Source of the DNA: Pricia mediterranea
GTDB taxonomy: Bacteria; Bacteroidota; Bacteroidia; Flavobacteriales; Flavobacteriaceae
NCBI RefSeq assembly: GCF_032248455.1
Contig: NZ_JAVTTP010000001.1
Location: forward strand, 682,001 to 746,000
Direction of reading: 5' to 3'
DNA length: 64,000 nt
Shown: in pieces, positions 47,947-56,178 of the stretch
How the letters are laid out: every line of letters starts with the position of its first letter
Numbering within the stretch: position 1 is the stretch's first letter
The notes under the pieces: model-generated
Databases searched by the model: none
Told to the model about the DNA's origin: nothing
The model's input: only the letters and a program-made list of their open reading frames with translations
Made by a program: the position numbers and the translations under genes

Positions 47947-49074
47947 ATGACCACATTAAAATCCATTACCCTATATCACTTGATGATTAACGACTGCAAA
48001 ATGATCGGTATCAAGTTCTCGCCCGATAGTCTTATTCAAAGTTTGATAAAAGGGTTGCCGAATGTTAAATGGAGCAAGAAGCATAATATGGCCTATATAC
48101 CCAATACCAAGGGGAATCTAGGAATTGTATTCAACACCTTCAAGGGCCATGTTTGGATAAATTATAATCGGTTTCTGACCAACAGGCCCGTCAAGGCCGG
48201 CAGTCAAAGGTCCGACGTAGCGTGGTTCAGAAAAAGAAAACCGGTGCCCGGACATAGACAATGCCCCGAGGAATATCTTCTTAAGCTTGAACTGAAAAGA
48301 TATTCAGACAGCACCGTGAAGACCTATGTTTCCTTTTTCGAGATGTTCATCAACCATTACCGTGACAAGGATCTTCTCGCGATAAATGAAAGTGACGTAC
48401 GAAAATATCTTCAACATCTCATAAAAAGAAGTGTGTCCCGTTCCTACCTGAACCAGGCCATAAATGCAATAAAATTTTACTATGAGGTAGTGATGGGGAT
48501 GCCAAATCGATTTTATGAGATAGAACGGCCAAGAAAGGAATCGAAATTGCCAAAAGTAATCTCAAAAAAAGAGATTTTGTCCATAATAGGGCACACCAAC
48601 AATATAAAGCACCGTTGTATCATCGAACTTTTGTACGGTTCGGGCCTGCGCCGAAGCGAACTCGTGAACCTGAAGCTGGGTGATATCGACAGTGAAAGAA
48701 TGCTGGTGCGTGTCGAGAATTCCAAGGGCGGCAAAGATAGGCAGACCCTTCTCTCCAAGACCGCTCTGCTCAATTTGAGAACGTACTATCGTGAATGGCA
48801 ACCGAAACACTATCTGTTCGAAGGACAAAAGGGTCAAAAATATAGCGGTGAAAGTGTCCTGAAGGTCGTCAAAAATGCAGCTAAAAAGGCCGGTATACGT
48901 ATCAGGGTCACTCCACACGTGCTGCGCCACAGTTTTGCCACCCATCTTTTGGAATCGGGGGTCGACCTGAGGCGGATACAGGTACTGCTCGGCCACGGTT
49001 CGAGCAAAACAACGGAAATATACACCCATGTGGCAACAAATACTTTCGAGAACATAAAAAATCCTTTAGATTAG
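47947..49074 (+). CDS. Tyrosine recombinase of the integron-like array (non-canonical integrase)
   Basis: A 375-aa tyrosine recombinase. All six catalytic residues are visible: Arg235 (GSGLRRSELV), Lys263 (SKGGKDRQT), His324 and Arg327 (TPHVLRHSF), His350 (LLGHGSS), Tyr359 (TEIYTHV). A SAM-like core-binding domain precedes them (about 106-195). An additional N-terminal domain (about 1-85, with VKWSKKHNMAYIPNTKGN) is of the type seen in Bacteroidota recombinases. Between the Lys region and the HxxR box I see only a short segment (LRTYYREWQPKHYLFEG), so the roughly 35-residue IntI-specific insertion appears to be missing. The TTG two codons upstream is less likely than this ATG. It reads toward the cassette array, opposite to most integrons. 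Confidence 0.88.
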   Translation: MTTLKSITLYHLMINDCKMIGIKFSPDSLIQSLIKGLPNVKWSKKHNMAYIPNTKGNLGIVFNTFKGHVWINYNRFLTNRPVKAGSQRSDVAWFRKRKPVPGHRQCPEEYLLKLELKRYSDSTVKTYVSFFEMFINHYRDKDLLAINESDVRKYLQHLIKRSVSRSYLNQAINAIKFYYEVVMGMPNRFYEIERPRKESKLPKVISKKEILSIIGHTNNIKHRCIIELLYGSGLRRSELVNLKLGDIDSERMLVRVENSKGGKDRQTLLSKTALLNLRTYYREWQPKHYLFEGQKGQKYSGESVLKVVKNAAKKAGIRIRVTPHVLRHSFATHLLESGVDLRRIQVLLGHGSSKTTEIYTHVATNTFENIKNPLD

Positions 49075-49121
49075 TGGTGTGGACATAAAAGAAATATAAG
49101 TACCGGTACGGATATACAATT
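49075..49121 (+). other. Candidate attI-like site between recombinase and cassette 1
   Basis: The 47 bp after the recombinase stop lead to the first cassette GTT at 49122. They hold a 10-bp palindrome GTACCGGTAC (49100-49109). At the junction AATTGTTG-G-CAACAATT is symmetric (49118-49134), partly contributed by cassette 1. Position and symmetry suggest attI; it is not shown to be recombined. Confidence 0.5.
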
Positions 49122-49591
49122 GTTGGCAACAATTTCAAATTCCGTAGGGACACACTTCAACGAGGTGTGCGGGAAAAGGGAGGGATACGTTTTTTTGTTG
49201 CCCGTACAGGGCCCGACATTGGAGGGTTCTGTGCAAGTAGTCCGGCTTACAGCGTTGAGAGCTCGCTATCAAAACGTTGTCACGTTATGGACTACTTGGT
49301 AAAGGACGGTGAAATTTTGGACAAAGTCAAGTTTACCGGCATTTATGGCAAAAAAAAACGTGCGGGTCGGTCCCTGCGGCCACGTTCCTTGCCATTTACA
49401 AAAAACATGGCCTTGGGCCGGCACGTTGAAGTATGGACCCGATATGTTCGGAATCCGAAACGGTCCCGGTCACTTTTATCCTTAATTTTGGCGAAAGCCC
49501 AAAGATTAAAATAAAAACCGTTGCCAACAGGTATTATAGGCAATGGCCCTGAGCACCTTTATGAAAAGGGGCCACTACCTATACACCAGGC
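49122..49591 (+). mobile_element. Cassette 1, non-coding type A1 (470 bp)
   Basis: Contains no accepted gene. A 115-codon open frame exists, but cassette 2 keeps the sequence and breaks that frame with 1-2 bp indels. AAGTAGTCC (49235-49243) pairs with GGACTACTT (49289-49297), closing two small hairpins. A minus-strand terminator lies at 49350-49386. Begins GTTGGCAAC and ends in attC with R'' GTTGCCAAC. Confidence 0.8.
49350..49386 (-). terminator. Minus-strand terminator-like hairpin of type A cassettes
   Basis: On the minus strand AACGTG...CACGTT encloses an inner GCGGG/CCC-T-GC stem and is followed by seven or more T. Identical copies are at 49824-49860, 50293-50329, 53717-53753, 54681-54717 and 59759-59795. 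It would stop transcription running against the array. Confidence 0.7.
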
Positions 49592-49594
49592 GTT
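49526..49594 (+). other. attC of cassette 1 (69 bp from AAC to GTT)
   Basis: Short type. GGTATTATAGGCAATGGCCC folds on GGGCCACTACCTATACACC with one or two unpaired bases; a tip of about 15 nt remains. Confidence 0.8.
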
Positions 49595-50064
49595 GGCAAC
49601 AATTTCAGGTTCCGTAAGGACGTTCCGTCCCGAGGTGTGCGGGAAAAAGGGGCCGGGGGATACGTTTTTTTGTTGCCCGTACAGGGCCCGACATTGGAGG
49701 GGACTGTGCAAGTAGTCCGGCTTACAGCGTTGAGAGCTCGCTATCAAAACGTTGTCACGTTGGGACTACTTGGTAAAGGACGGTGAAATTTTGAACAAAG
49801 TCAAGTTTATCGGCATTTATGGCAAAAAAAAACGTGCGGGTCGGTCCCTGCGGCCACGTTCCTTGCTATTACAAAGAACATGGCCTTGGGCGGTCCCGGG
49901 ACGAAACGGGGCCGTTTATGTCCGGCACCTGAAACTATAAATGGTTTTCCGTAAGAATCAATCGGGGACGGGGACCAAGCACCGGAGAAAACCTTTGCTA
50001 ACAGGTATTATAGGCAATGGCCCAGAGCAAGGTTATGGATAGGGGCCACTACCTATACACAGAC
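49592..50064 (+). mobile_element. Cassette 2, non-coding type A2 (473 bp)
   Basis: Homologous to A1 in the first 330 bp, then different (contains GGTCCCGGGACGAAACGGGG) before the attC. Its attC R'' is TTTGCTAAC, which predicts a start GTTAGCAAA; the observed start is GTTGGCAAC, as in A1. The copy at 59527 has the predicted start. Confidence 0.8.
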
Positions 50065-50067
50065 GTT
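50000..50067 (+). other. attC of cassette 2 (68 bp)
   Basis: Same short type as cassette 1 with differences in the tip; R'' is TGCTAAC. Confidence 0.78.
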
Positions 50068-50534
50068 GGCAACAATTTCAAATTCCGTAGGGACACACTT
50101 CAACGAGGTGTGCGGGAAAAGGGAGGGATACGTTTTTTTGTTGCCCGTACAGGGCCCGACATTGGAGGGTTCTGTGCAAGTAGTCCGGCTTACAGCGTTG
50201 AGAGCTCGCTATCAAAACGTTGTCACGTTATGGACTACTTGGTAAAGGACGGTGAAATTTTGGACAAAGTCAAGTTTACCGGCATTTATGGCAAAAAAAA
50301 ACGTGCGGGTCGGTCCCTGCGGCCACGTTCCTTGCCATTTACAAAAAACATGGCCTTGGGCCGGCACGTTGAAGTATGGACCCGATATGTTCGGAATCCG
50401 AAACGGTCCCGGTCACTTTTATCCTTAATTTTGGCGAAAGCCCAAAGATTAAAATAAAAACCGTTGCCAACAGGTATTATAGGCAATGGCCCTGAGCACC
50501 TTTATGAAAAGGGGCCACTACCTATACACCAGGC
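50065..50534 (+). mobile_element. Cassette 3, non-coding type A1 (470 bp)
   Basis: Copy of cassette 1 at its full length, differing in neighbours: preceded by A2 and followed by the PIN-like gene cassette. Confidence 0.82.
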
Positions 50535-50537
50535 GTT
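50469..50537 (+). other. attC of cassette 3 (69 bp)
   Basis: Same sequence as the cassette 1 site; the GTT that closes it now begins GTTGGGCGT. Confidence 0.8.
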
Positions 50538-52630
50538 GGGCGTCATTGAAACAACAACCAAATGAATAGAACAATACTAAGTCTTGCAATAATTAAAACC
50601 CATTGGGATAAGAATAAGGCGGACTACATTGACAATTTCATTCCATTAACAGCCAACCTCTTAAAAGAGAACCAATATAGTGAGGTTGACTTTAACCAGT
50701 TTCAAAAAGACTTTCAAGAAAGATATGGCCTGCATATTCCCATCAATGCATTGGTAACAATTTTCAATAGAGCCAAAACCAAGGGACTGGTTTATCGGGA
50801 GCACGGTAAAATCTATGTTAAAAAAGAAAATTTACCCGACCATGATTTAGCAATTGCTTCAAAGGATATTGAACGAAAATTTAACCGATTAACTGATACA
50901 ATTCAAAAATATGCCAAAGACCAACTTGAGACTGACCTCCATAATACTGAGATTGAAGAAGGGCTCTTAAGTTTTTTGAAGGAACATGACTTGGACATCT
51001 TATTTGCCGCAAAAGACAAATCTGTGCTCCCTGACGTAAAGCCAAAAAATAAAATAAAATATGTCATTAGTAAGTTTTCCATTCATGCGTATGAAAGTAA
51101 TCCTCAGATCTTTCAATTTCTATTGGATGTATCCATCGGTCATGCTCTCTCCGGTGCAATTCTCTATTCAGAATTCAATTCCTTTTCTGGGAAATTAAAA
51201 GATCTGAATATTTATTTAGACACTCCGATAATCTTGAATCTACTTGGGTTTAACGGAGAATTCAAACAGCAATCTGTTCAGGAATTAATTAACATTCTCG
51301 TAGAAGAAAAAGCCAATGTATTTATTCTTGATACTACTCGTGGGGAAGTTGATTCAATTTTATCAGATTGCCACAGGTGGTTAGAAAAGGGAATATACGA
51401 CCTTGAAAAAGCTTCAAGAGTTTTAAGATATTGCCATAGAAATGGAATAAGTGCAAGTGACTTAGAGCAAACAATGGTAGGTCTTGACAGGTTACTATCC
51501 GATAATCAAATTACTTCTACTCGCGTACCTTCTTATGATGAAAAGGAGTTCGTAATTGATGAAGAAAAGCTATCAGATACAATATTTAAAACCTACGGTT
51601 CAATTATCGACAATTTTGATTCGGTCCTTGCCGAACAAAAAGGTACAATACAACGAGATGTCAAGGTTCTTTCGGGAATTTATAGGTTCAGAAAAGGACA
51701 CAATCCAAAGTCTATTAAGGACAGTAAGGCTCTTTTCATAACTTCAAATACTGCGTTAGCTTTTGCAAGTAAACGATTCGAATCGCTTCAGAATGGTTCA
51801 AGTTTTACAATCCCAAGTTGCTTAACAGATGTTTTCCTGGGCACGGTAATTTGGTTACAATCACCGCAAAGAGTTGAAACAATAAACTCAAAAAAATTCA
51901 TGGCCGAATGTTATTCGGCAATTCAACCAAGTGATAAGTTAATCAAGAAGTATTTGGCTGAAATTGAAAAACTAAAATCTAACAACAAAATCAGCAATGA
52001 CGATTATTACCTATTAAGATCTCATAGGGTTTCAATAAATCTCTTGGAGACTAAAACAATGGGAGACCCTGATGCAATTGATGCAAGTTCGACAGAAGAG
52101 ATACTTGATGGTATAATTCAGTCCATTAAAGAAAAGGAAGCTAAGAAATTATCTGATGAAATTGAAACCCATAAGCAGACAAAGAAAAAACTTGAGACGC
52201 AAGAGGAAAGGGTAAAGACTATCGAGACATCCTTAGAACGGAAATCACTGAGGGTAGCAAGGCTAATTTGGAAGATCTTATTTGGCTTTACCTCATTAAT
52301 AGTTGCATTTTGCCTGTTTGCAAACTTATTCCCCGATTATTTCAACATTAAGGGAGGAATGAAAGTATTTTTATGGGTTTTAATTGGACTTATGACTCTC
52401 TTGAACCTTTTGACAGGATTCAATTTTATGGGTTTAAAGAAGGTGATCATAGGGAAAATTCAGACAAGAGTGCTGAAATGGTTGAAAGAATAGAAAACAA
52501 CGAACGCCCAACAAAGGCTATAGGCAATGGCGGCTGACACAGTAAAAATGAACATTCAAATACATAACGAACATTCCGTTTCGGTCGACAGTGACGAACT
52601 TCAAAACCGCCACTGCCCATAGCCGAGACC
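50535..52630 (+). mobile_element. Cassette 4, carries the PIN-like membrane protein gene (2096 bp)
   Basis: Begins GTTGGGCGT, complementary to its R'' ACGCCCAAC. The CDS starts 27 bp inside. The AT-rich composition contrasts with the GC-rich neighbours. Confidence 0.82.
50562..52493 (+). CDS. PIN-like domain protein with C-terminal membrane segments
   Basis: A 643-aa protein. The first 130 residues are helical. A PIN-nuclease-like core shows acidic positions in NIYLDTPIILNLL (Asp220), DTTRGEVDSIL (Glu262), TIQRDVKVLSG (Asp366) and LFITSNTAL (391-399), in the right order for a metal-dependent RNase. A coiled coil (about 500-570) precedes two hydrophobic segments (IWKILFGFTSLIVAFCLFA and VFLWVLIGLMTLLNLLTG). 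It may be an anti-phage or toxin-type RNase at the membrane; function is inference. Codon use is AT-rich, unlike the core genes. Confidence 0.7.
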   Translation: MNRTILSLAIIKTHWDKNKADYIDNFIPLTANLLKENQYSEVDFNQFQKDFQERYGLHIPINALVTIFNRAKTKGLVYREHGKIYVKKENLPDHDLAIASKDIERKFNRLTDTIQKYAKDQLETDLHNTEIEEGLLSFLKEHDLDILFAAKDKSVLPDVKPKNKIKYVISKFSIHAYESNPQIFQFLLDVSIGHALSGAILYSEFNSFSGKLKDLNIYLDTPIILNLLGFNGEFKQQSVQELINILVEEKANVFILDTTRGEVDSILSDCHRWLEKGIYDLEKASRVLRYCHRNGISASDLEQTMVGLDRLLSDNQITSTRVPSYDEKEFVIDEEKLSDTIFKTYGSIIDNFDSVLAEQKGTIQRDVKVLSGIYRFRKGHNPKSIKDSKALFITSNTALAFASKRFESLQNGSSFTIPSCLTDVFLGTVIWLQSPQRVETINSKKFMAECYSAIQPSDKLIKKYLAEIEKLKSNNKISNDDYYLLRSHRVSINLLETKTMGDPDAIDASSTEEILDGIIQSIKEKEAKKLSDEIETHKQTKKKLETQEERVKTIETSLERKSLRVARLIWKILFGFTSLIVAFCLFANLFPDYFNIKGGMKVFLWVLIGLMTLLNLLTGFNFMGLKKVIIGKIQTRVLKWLKE

Positions 52631-52633
52631 GTT
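52510..52633 (+). other. attC of cassette 4 (124 bp)
   Basis: Longer type. AAGGCTATAGGCAATGGCGG pairs with CCGCCACTGCCCATAGCC. The tip of about 60 nt has its own inverted segments (AACATTC / GAACATT). Confidence 0.75.
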
Positions 52634-53052
52634 ACCGAACATATCGCCGAAAATGAATGTTCGGGCGCAATAGAAACGGATAAAAATTGAAAAAAGAGTT
52701 TGGTCGGGTGCCGGGGGGCTCCTTTTCCAAGACCGTTCTAGAGGCCGAAAGCGTTGCGCAAGGGACGGGCAGGTGGATTTTCCAAGTCCGCCCGGGCCGG
52801 TGCTGTCGGCAGGCCTAAAATGCAGCTCGGCGGGCGCAGGTCGGGGGATTTATACGAATGGCCTTGAAAAAGGGGTTTGGGCGTAAAGCGAAGGCCGGGG
52901 CCTTCCGAAGGATCGGGCAGCGACACGTTCGGTAACACCATATATAATCAATGCTCGGGATTTTCCGGTGGAAAATCCACGTGCATTCGCTATCTTAAGT
53001 GCGCCGGGGGAAATCCTGCGGATTTCACCAACGCACTGATCATATATTTAAC
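52631..53052 (+). mobile_element. Cassette 5, non-coding type B (422 bp)
   Basis: No accepted gene. CCGAACAT pairs with ATGTTCGG near the start around CATATCGCC. GGGC...GCCC with inner TGGA/TCCA and several GGCC-type stems follow. Shares ATATCGCC and CTCCTTTTCCAAGACCG (52719-52735) with types C and E. Copies at 59105 and 63792. Confidence 0.78.
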
Positions 53053-53055
53053 GTT
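52934..53055 (+). other. attC of cassette 5 (122 bp)
   Basis: ACCATATATAATCAATGC pairs with GCACTGATCATATATTTAA-type arm. The tip holds a perfect 9-bp stem GGATTTTCC-GGT-GGAAAATCC and a GAAATCC/GGATTTC stem. Confidence 0.75.
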
Positions 53056-53488
53056 GGCATGCATATCGCCAAAAGTGAATTTCAGGGCGCAATGGATCGC
53101 GAGGGTTGCGCTGGAAAAAATCGAGCGGCGCCCGGTCCGGTCCCTCCTTTTCCAAGACCGGCCGGGGTACGCAATCCTATCGCAAGGGGAACGGGTGGAC
53201 GGACCGGCTTCGTTCCATTTTTGTTTTGGCAGGTGCGGGCTTGCCGCACATAGGCCGATCCGAGACGTCGGGCCGGGGGGACCTGCATCGGCCGGCCTCG
53301 GAAAAGGTGTCCAGGCGTGCAGCGAACGTCGTGGCCTATCGCAGGGTTCGGGCGGCGACACGCATGCCAACACTACCTATAATGCATTGCGGGGGATTTC
53401 CCTGCAGGAAATCCCGGCCTGTTTGCTAGCTTGGGTGCCGGGCGGAAAAGTCCTGCGGACGTTTTCCGCAACGCATCATAGCTTTACC
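53053..53488 (+). mobile_element. Cassette 6, non-coding type C (436 bp)
   Basis: No accepted gene. CCCGGTCCGGTC and GACCGGCCGGG pair around CTCCTTTTCCAA. GTGCGG-GCTTG-CCGCAC is at 53233-53249. A weak GGA..TCC hairpin before ATTTTTGTTTT is terminator-like. Copy at 63356. Confidence 0.78.
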
Positions 53489-53491
53489 GTT
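53369..53491 (+). other. attC of cassette 6 (123 bp)
   Basis: CTACCTATAATGCATTGCGG-type arm with nested stems GGATTTCC/GGAAATCC and GCGGAAAA-GTCC-TGC-GGAC-TTTTCCGC. R'' GCATGCCAAC matches the start GTTGGCATGC. Confidence 0.77.
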
Positions 53492-53958
53492 GGCAACAAT
53501 TTCAAATTCCGTAGGGACACACTTCAACGAGGTGTGCGGGAAAAGGGAGGGATACGTTTTTTTGTTGCCCGTACAGGGCCCGACATTGGAGGGTTCTGTG
53601 CAAGTAGTCCGGCTTACAGCGTTGAGAGCTCGCTATCAAAACGTTGTCACGTTATGGACTACTTGGTAAAGGACGGTGAAATTTTGGACAAAGTCAAGTT
53701 TACCGGCATTTATGGCAAAAAAAAACGTGCGGGTCGGTCCCTGCGGCCACGTTCCTTGCCATTTACAAAAAACATGGCCTTGGGCCGGCACGTTGAAGTA
53801 TGGACCCGATATGTTCGGAATCCGAAACGGTCCCGGTCACTTTTATCCTTAATTTTGGCGAAAGCCCAAAGATTAAAATAAAAACCGTTGCCAACAGGTA
53901 TTATAGGCAATGGCCCTGAGCACCTTTATGAAAAGGGGCCACTACCTATACACCAGGC
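53489..53958 (+). mobile_element. Cassette 7, non-coding type A1 (470 bp)
   Basis: Third copy of cassette 1, here between C and D. Confidence 0.82.
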
Positions 53959-53961
53959 GTT
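53893..53961 (+). other. attC of cassette 7 (69 bp)
   Basis: As cassette 1. Confidence 0.8.
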
Positions 53962-54452
53962 GGCAAAAATAGCTCCAAAATCAAGTTTTGTAGCGAAAAA
54001 TCGACGATGGATTTTAGATGGTTCAAGGGCGAAAGCCCTCGAATTTTTTTGGGATTTTTATAGAGTTGCGGACGGACTTTTGAGCCTGGTTGCGCAGATG
54101 GACCTTACTCCGGCGCAATCGTTGCGGGGACGGACCTTTTACTCGGGCGTGTTCCGGAACGTGCCGATCTGCGCAATCGTTGTGCAATCCAAACGGGATC
54201 GTAGCGGAATCGTTGCGGAATCTGCGCAAGCGGAACGTGCTTACTGTTGTGTGTCGCTACTTTTGCCAACAAAACCTATGGGCAATGCGGGGTTTGGGCT
54301 TGGTCCGAAAGCCTGGGCTTGCCGAGCGGCACCGCAAAATCTTTTGGATTTTGCTCTTTCGCGGGACAAGGTAAAAAACGGAACCAAAATATTTCGCTAA
54401 TTTCAAGGCCGGAGGGCAGGTGCGCACACGCCGCACTGCACATAGCTCGGGC
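53959..54452 (+). mobile_element. Cassette 8, non-coding type D (494 bp)
   Basis: No accepted gene. It has a GNRA-capped hairpin and T run near its 5' end (plus-strand terminator, 54022-54050), then imperfect repeats of GCGCAATCGTTGCGG. Copy at 56604. Begins GTTGGCAAAA, matching R'' TTTTGCCAAC. Confidence 0.8.
54022..54050 (+). terminator. Plus-strand terminator-like hairpin in type D cassettes
   Basis: AGGGC-GAAA-GCCCT (54026-54039), extended by TTC/GAA, then seven T. A second copy is at 56667-56695. It would stop transcripts from upstream cassettes. Confidence 0.75.
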
Positions 54453-54455
54453 GTT
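54268..54455 (+). other. attC of cassette 8 (188 bp)
   Basis: Long type. AAAACCTATGGGCAATGCGG folds on CCGCACTGCACATAGCTCGGGC. The tip carries GCAAAATC-TTTTG-GATTTTGC, a perfect 8-bp stem shared with cassettes 11, 12, 13 and 19. Confidence 0.78.
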
Positions 54456-54922
54456 GGCAACAATTTCAAATTCCGTAGGGACACACTTCAACGAGGTGTG
54501 CGGGAAAAGGGAGGGATACGTTTTTTTGTTGCCCGTACAGGGCCCGACATTGGAGGGTTCTGTGCAAGTAGTCCGGCTTACAGCGTTGAGAGCTCGCTAT
54601 CAAAACGTTGTCACGTTATGGACTACTTGGTAAAGGACGGTGAAATTTTGGACAAAGTCAAGTTTACCGGCATTTATGGCAAAAAAAAACGTGCGGGTCG
54701 GTCCCTGCGGCCACGTTCCTTGCCATTTACAAAAAACATGGCCTTGGGCCGGCACGTTGAAGTATGGACCCGATATGTTCGGAATCCGAAACGGTCCCGG
54801 TCACTTTTATCCTTAATTTTGGCGAAAGCCCAAAGATTAAAATAAAAACCGTTGCCAACAGGTATTATAGGCAATGGCCCTGAGCACCTTTATGAAAAGG
54901 GGCCACTACCTATACACCAGGC
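54453..54922 (+). mobile_element. Cassette 9, non-coding type A1 (470 bp)
   Basis: Fourth A1 copy, between D and E. Confidence 0.82.
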
Positions 54923-54925
54923 GTT
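54857..54925 (+). other. attC of cassette 9 (69 bp)
   Basis: As cassette 1; next unit begins GTTAGCCCGC. Confidence 0.8.
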
Positions 54926-55355
54926 AGCCCGCATATCGCCAAAAATGGACATCGGGGCGCAAGGCAGCTAAAAGGGCACGTTGAAAAATCGAGCGGCGCA
55001 GGGTGCCTTCCCTCCTTTTCCAAGACCGGCCGGGGTACGCAACCGTATCGCAAGGGGAACGGGTGGACGGACCAGCCTCGGTCCATTTTTATTTTGGCAG
55101 ATGCGGGCTTGACGCATAAAGGCCTATCCGAGACGTCGGGCCGGGCGGACCTGCATCGGCCGGTCCCGGAAAAGGTGTCCGGGCGTACAGCGGAGGCCCG
55201 GGCCTGCCGCAGGGCCGGGGCGGCGACACGCGGGCTAACAAAGCCTATGATCCATTGCTTTGGATTTCCCAGCGGGAAATCCCCGCCCATCCACTGGCTT
55301 GGGGCTTGGCGGAAAAGTCCTGCGGACGTTTTCCGCAACGTATCATAGCCCGGGC
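54923..55355 (+). mobile_element. Cassette 10, non-coding type E (433 bp)
   Basis: No accepted gene. ATGCG-GGCTTGA-CGCAT at 55101-55117 is the counterpart of the type C hairpin with one compensated pair. GGACC-AGCCTC-GGTCC then ATTTTTATTTT (55069-55095) is a terminator-like hairpin. Copy with a 13-bp deletion at 62007. Confidence 0.78.
55069..55095 (+). terminator. Terminator-like hairpin in type E cassettes
   Basis: Five-pair stem GGACC/GGTCC with a six-base loop, then ATTTTTATTTT. Weaker than the D and A examples. The same element occurs in the copy beginning at 62007. Confidence 0.5.
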
Positions 55356-55358
55356 GTT
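55237..55358 (+). other. attC of cassette 10 (122 bp)
   Basis: AAAGCCTATGATCCATTGC pairs with GCAACGTATCATAGCC; nested GGATTTCCC/GGGAAATCC and GCGGAAAA/TTTTCCGC stems. Confidence 0.76.
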
Positions 55359-56175
55359 GTAAGCAATTTAAATCAGCATTTTGAAAATAAATAAAATTCT
55401 TATTTTGGTCCTTTTTGCCTTCGTATTTGACACTTACGGACAGGACTTCAATACTGAATATTGGGATTTAAAAAAGAGCCTTTTGGAATCCCAAGCCGAA
55501 TTTGTCGTGGAATTTAGTTCAGATTGTATTGGAATGGAGTTTATCAATATTGAGAACCCCGAGGACTGCGTTTCCCAAAGACCTTTTTACCTGCTTTGGA
55601 TTAAAAATGGAAAATATTTCAAGCGTAAATTTTCTGATTGCTCCGTTTTCAAAACCATAGAAATGGAGAGGTCTGACTTTTTAATGATGTCTAATGAAAA
55701 GCTGCATGAAATTAAAAACGCAAAGCTTTTACCGGTAATCCATAAGTCGAAGAAAAATCCTAAAGGCGAGCAGGAAATTGTGGAGTTGGACATTGACCAC
55801 TTTTGCGAATCAAAATTCATTTTTCATAAAGGTACCGAAAAAATCGAAAAATCTATAAATCACTTTTACTTGGGAACGGAGATGATTGATGAAAATACAC
55901 CTAATGACAATTACAAATTGAACCAAAAATCAATTCTCGGTACGATACATAAGTTAATTGGACAGGAGACGATGGAGTGAAAACTGCTTACAACAGAACC
56001 TATAAGTAATGCGGGGCTTGGGCACGGTCCGAGAAGTCTGCGTATATTTACGGGTGCCGCAAAATCTTTTGGATTTTGCTCTCGCCAAAAAAAATAGAAC
56101 AAAACAAAAAGATTTTGCTAGGTGCGTGTCGACGAAGTAAACGCATATTTGCTCCGCACTACTTATAGCTCAAGC
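55356..56175 (+). mobile_element. Cassette 11, carries a secreted-protein gene (820 bp)
   Basis: Begins GTTGTAAGCA, matching R'' TGCTTACAAC. One CDS fills the first 75 percent. Confidence 0.8.
55381..55980 (+). CDS. Uncharacterised secreted protein
   Basis: A 199-aa protein starting at TTG 55381, 25 bp inside the cassette like other cassette genes. The signal peptide is MKINKILILVLFAFVFDTYGQ. The mature part has several Cys (SSDCIGME, PEDCVSQR, SDCSVF) and a run DIDHFCESKF. No family recognised. An ATG start would delete the signal peptide, so TTG is preferred. AT-rich, probably transferred. Confidence 0.65.
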   Translation: MKINKILILVLFAFVFDTYGQDFNTEYWDLKKSLLESQAEFVVEFSSDCIGMEFINIENPEDCVSQRPFYLLWIKNGKYFKRKFSDCSVFKTIEMERSDFLMMSNEKLHEIKNAKLLPVIHKSKKNPKGEQEIVELDIDHFCESKFIFHKGTEKIEKSINHFYLGTEMIDENTPNDNYKLNQKSILGTIHKLIGQETME

Positions 56176-56178
56176 GTT
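55992..56178 (+). other. attC of cassette 11 (187 bp)
   Basis: Long type with AGAACCTATAAGTAATGCGG/CCGCACTACTTATAGCTC arms and the GCAAAATC/GATTTTGC inner stem. Confidence 0.78.

Noticed and set aside
49167-49514. 115-codon frame in type A1 cassettes, repeated four times
   Set aside because: Repeats are exact cassette copies, so identity does not show selection, and the homologous A2 units break the frame with one- and two-base changes.
53106-53429. Long overlapping frames in type B, C, D and E cassettes on both strands
   Set aside because: GC-rich sequence with few stop codons gives frames in several phases at once; composition is Arg/Pro/Gly-rich and no domain or conserved start is seen.
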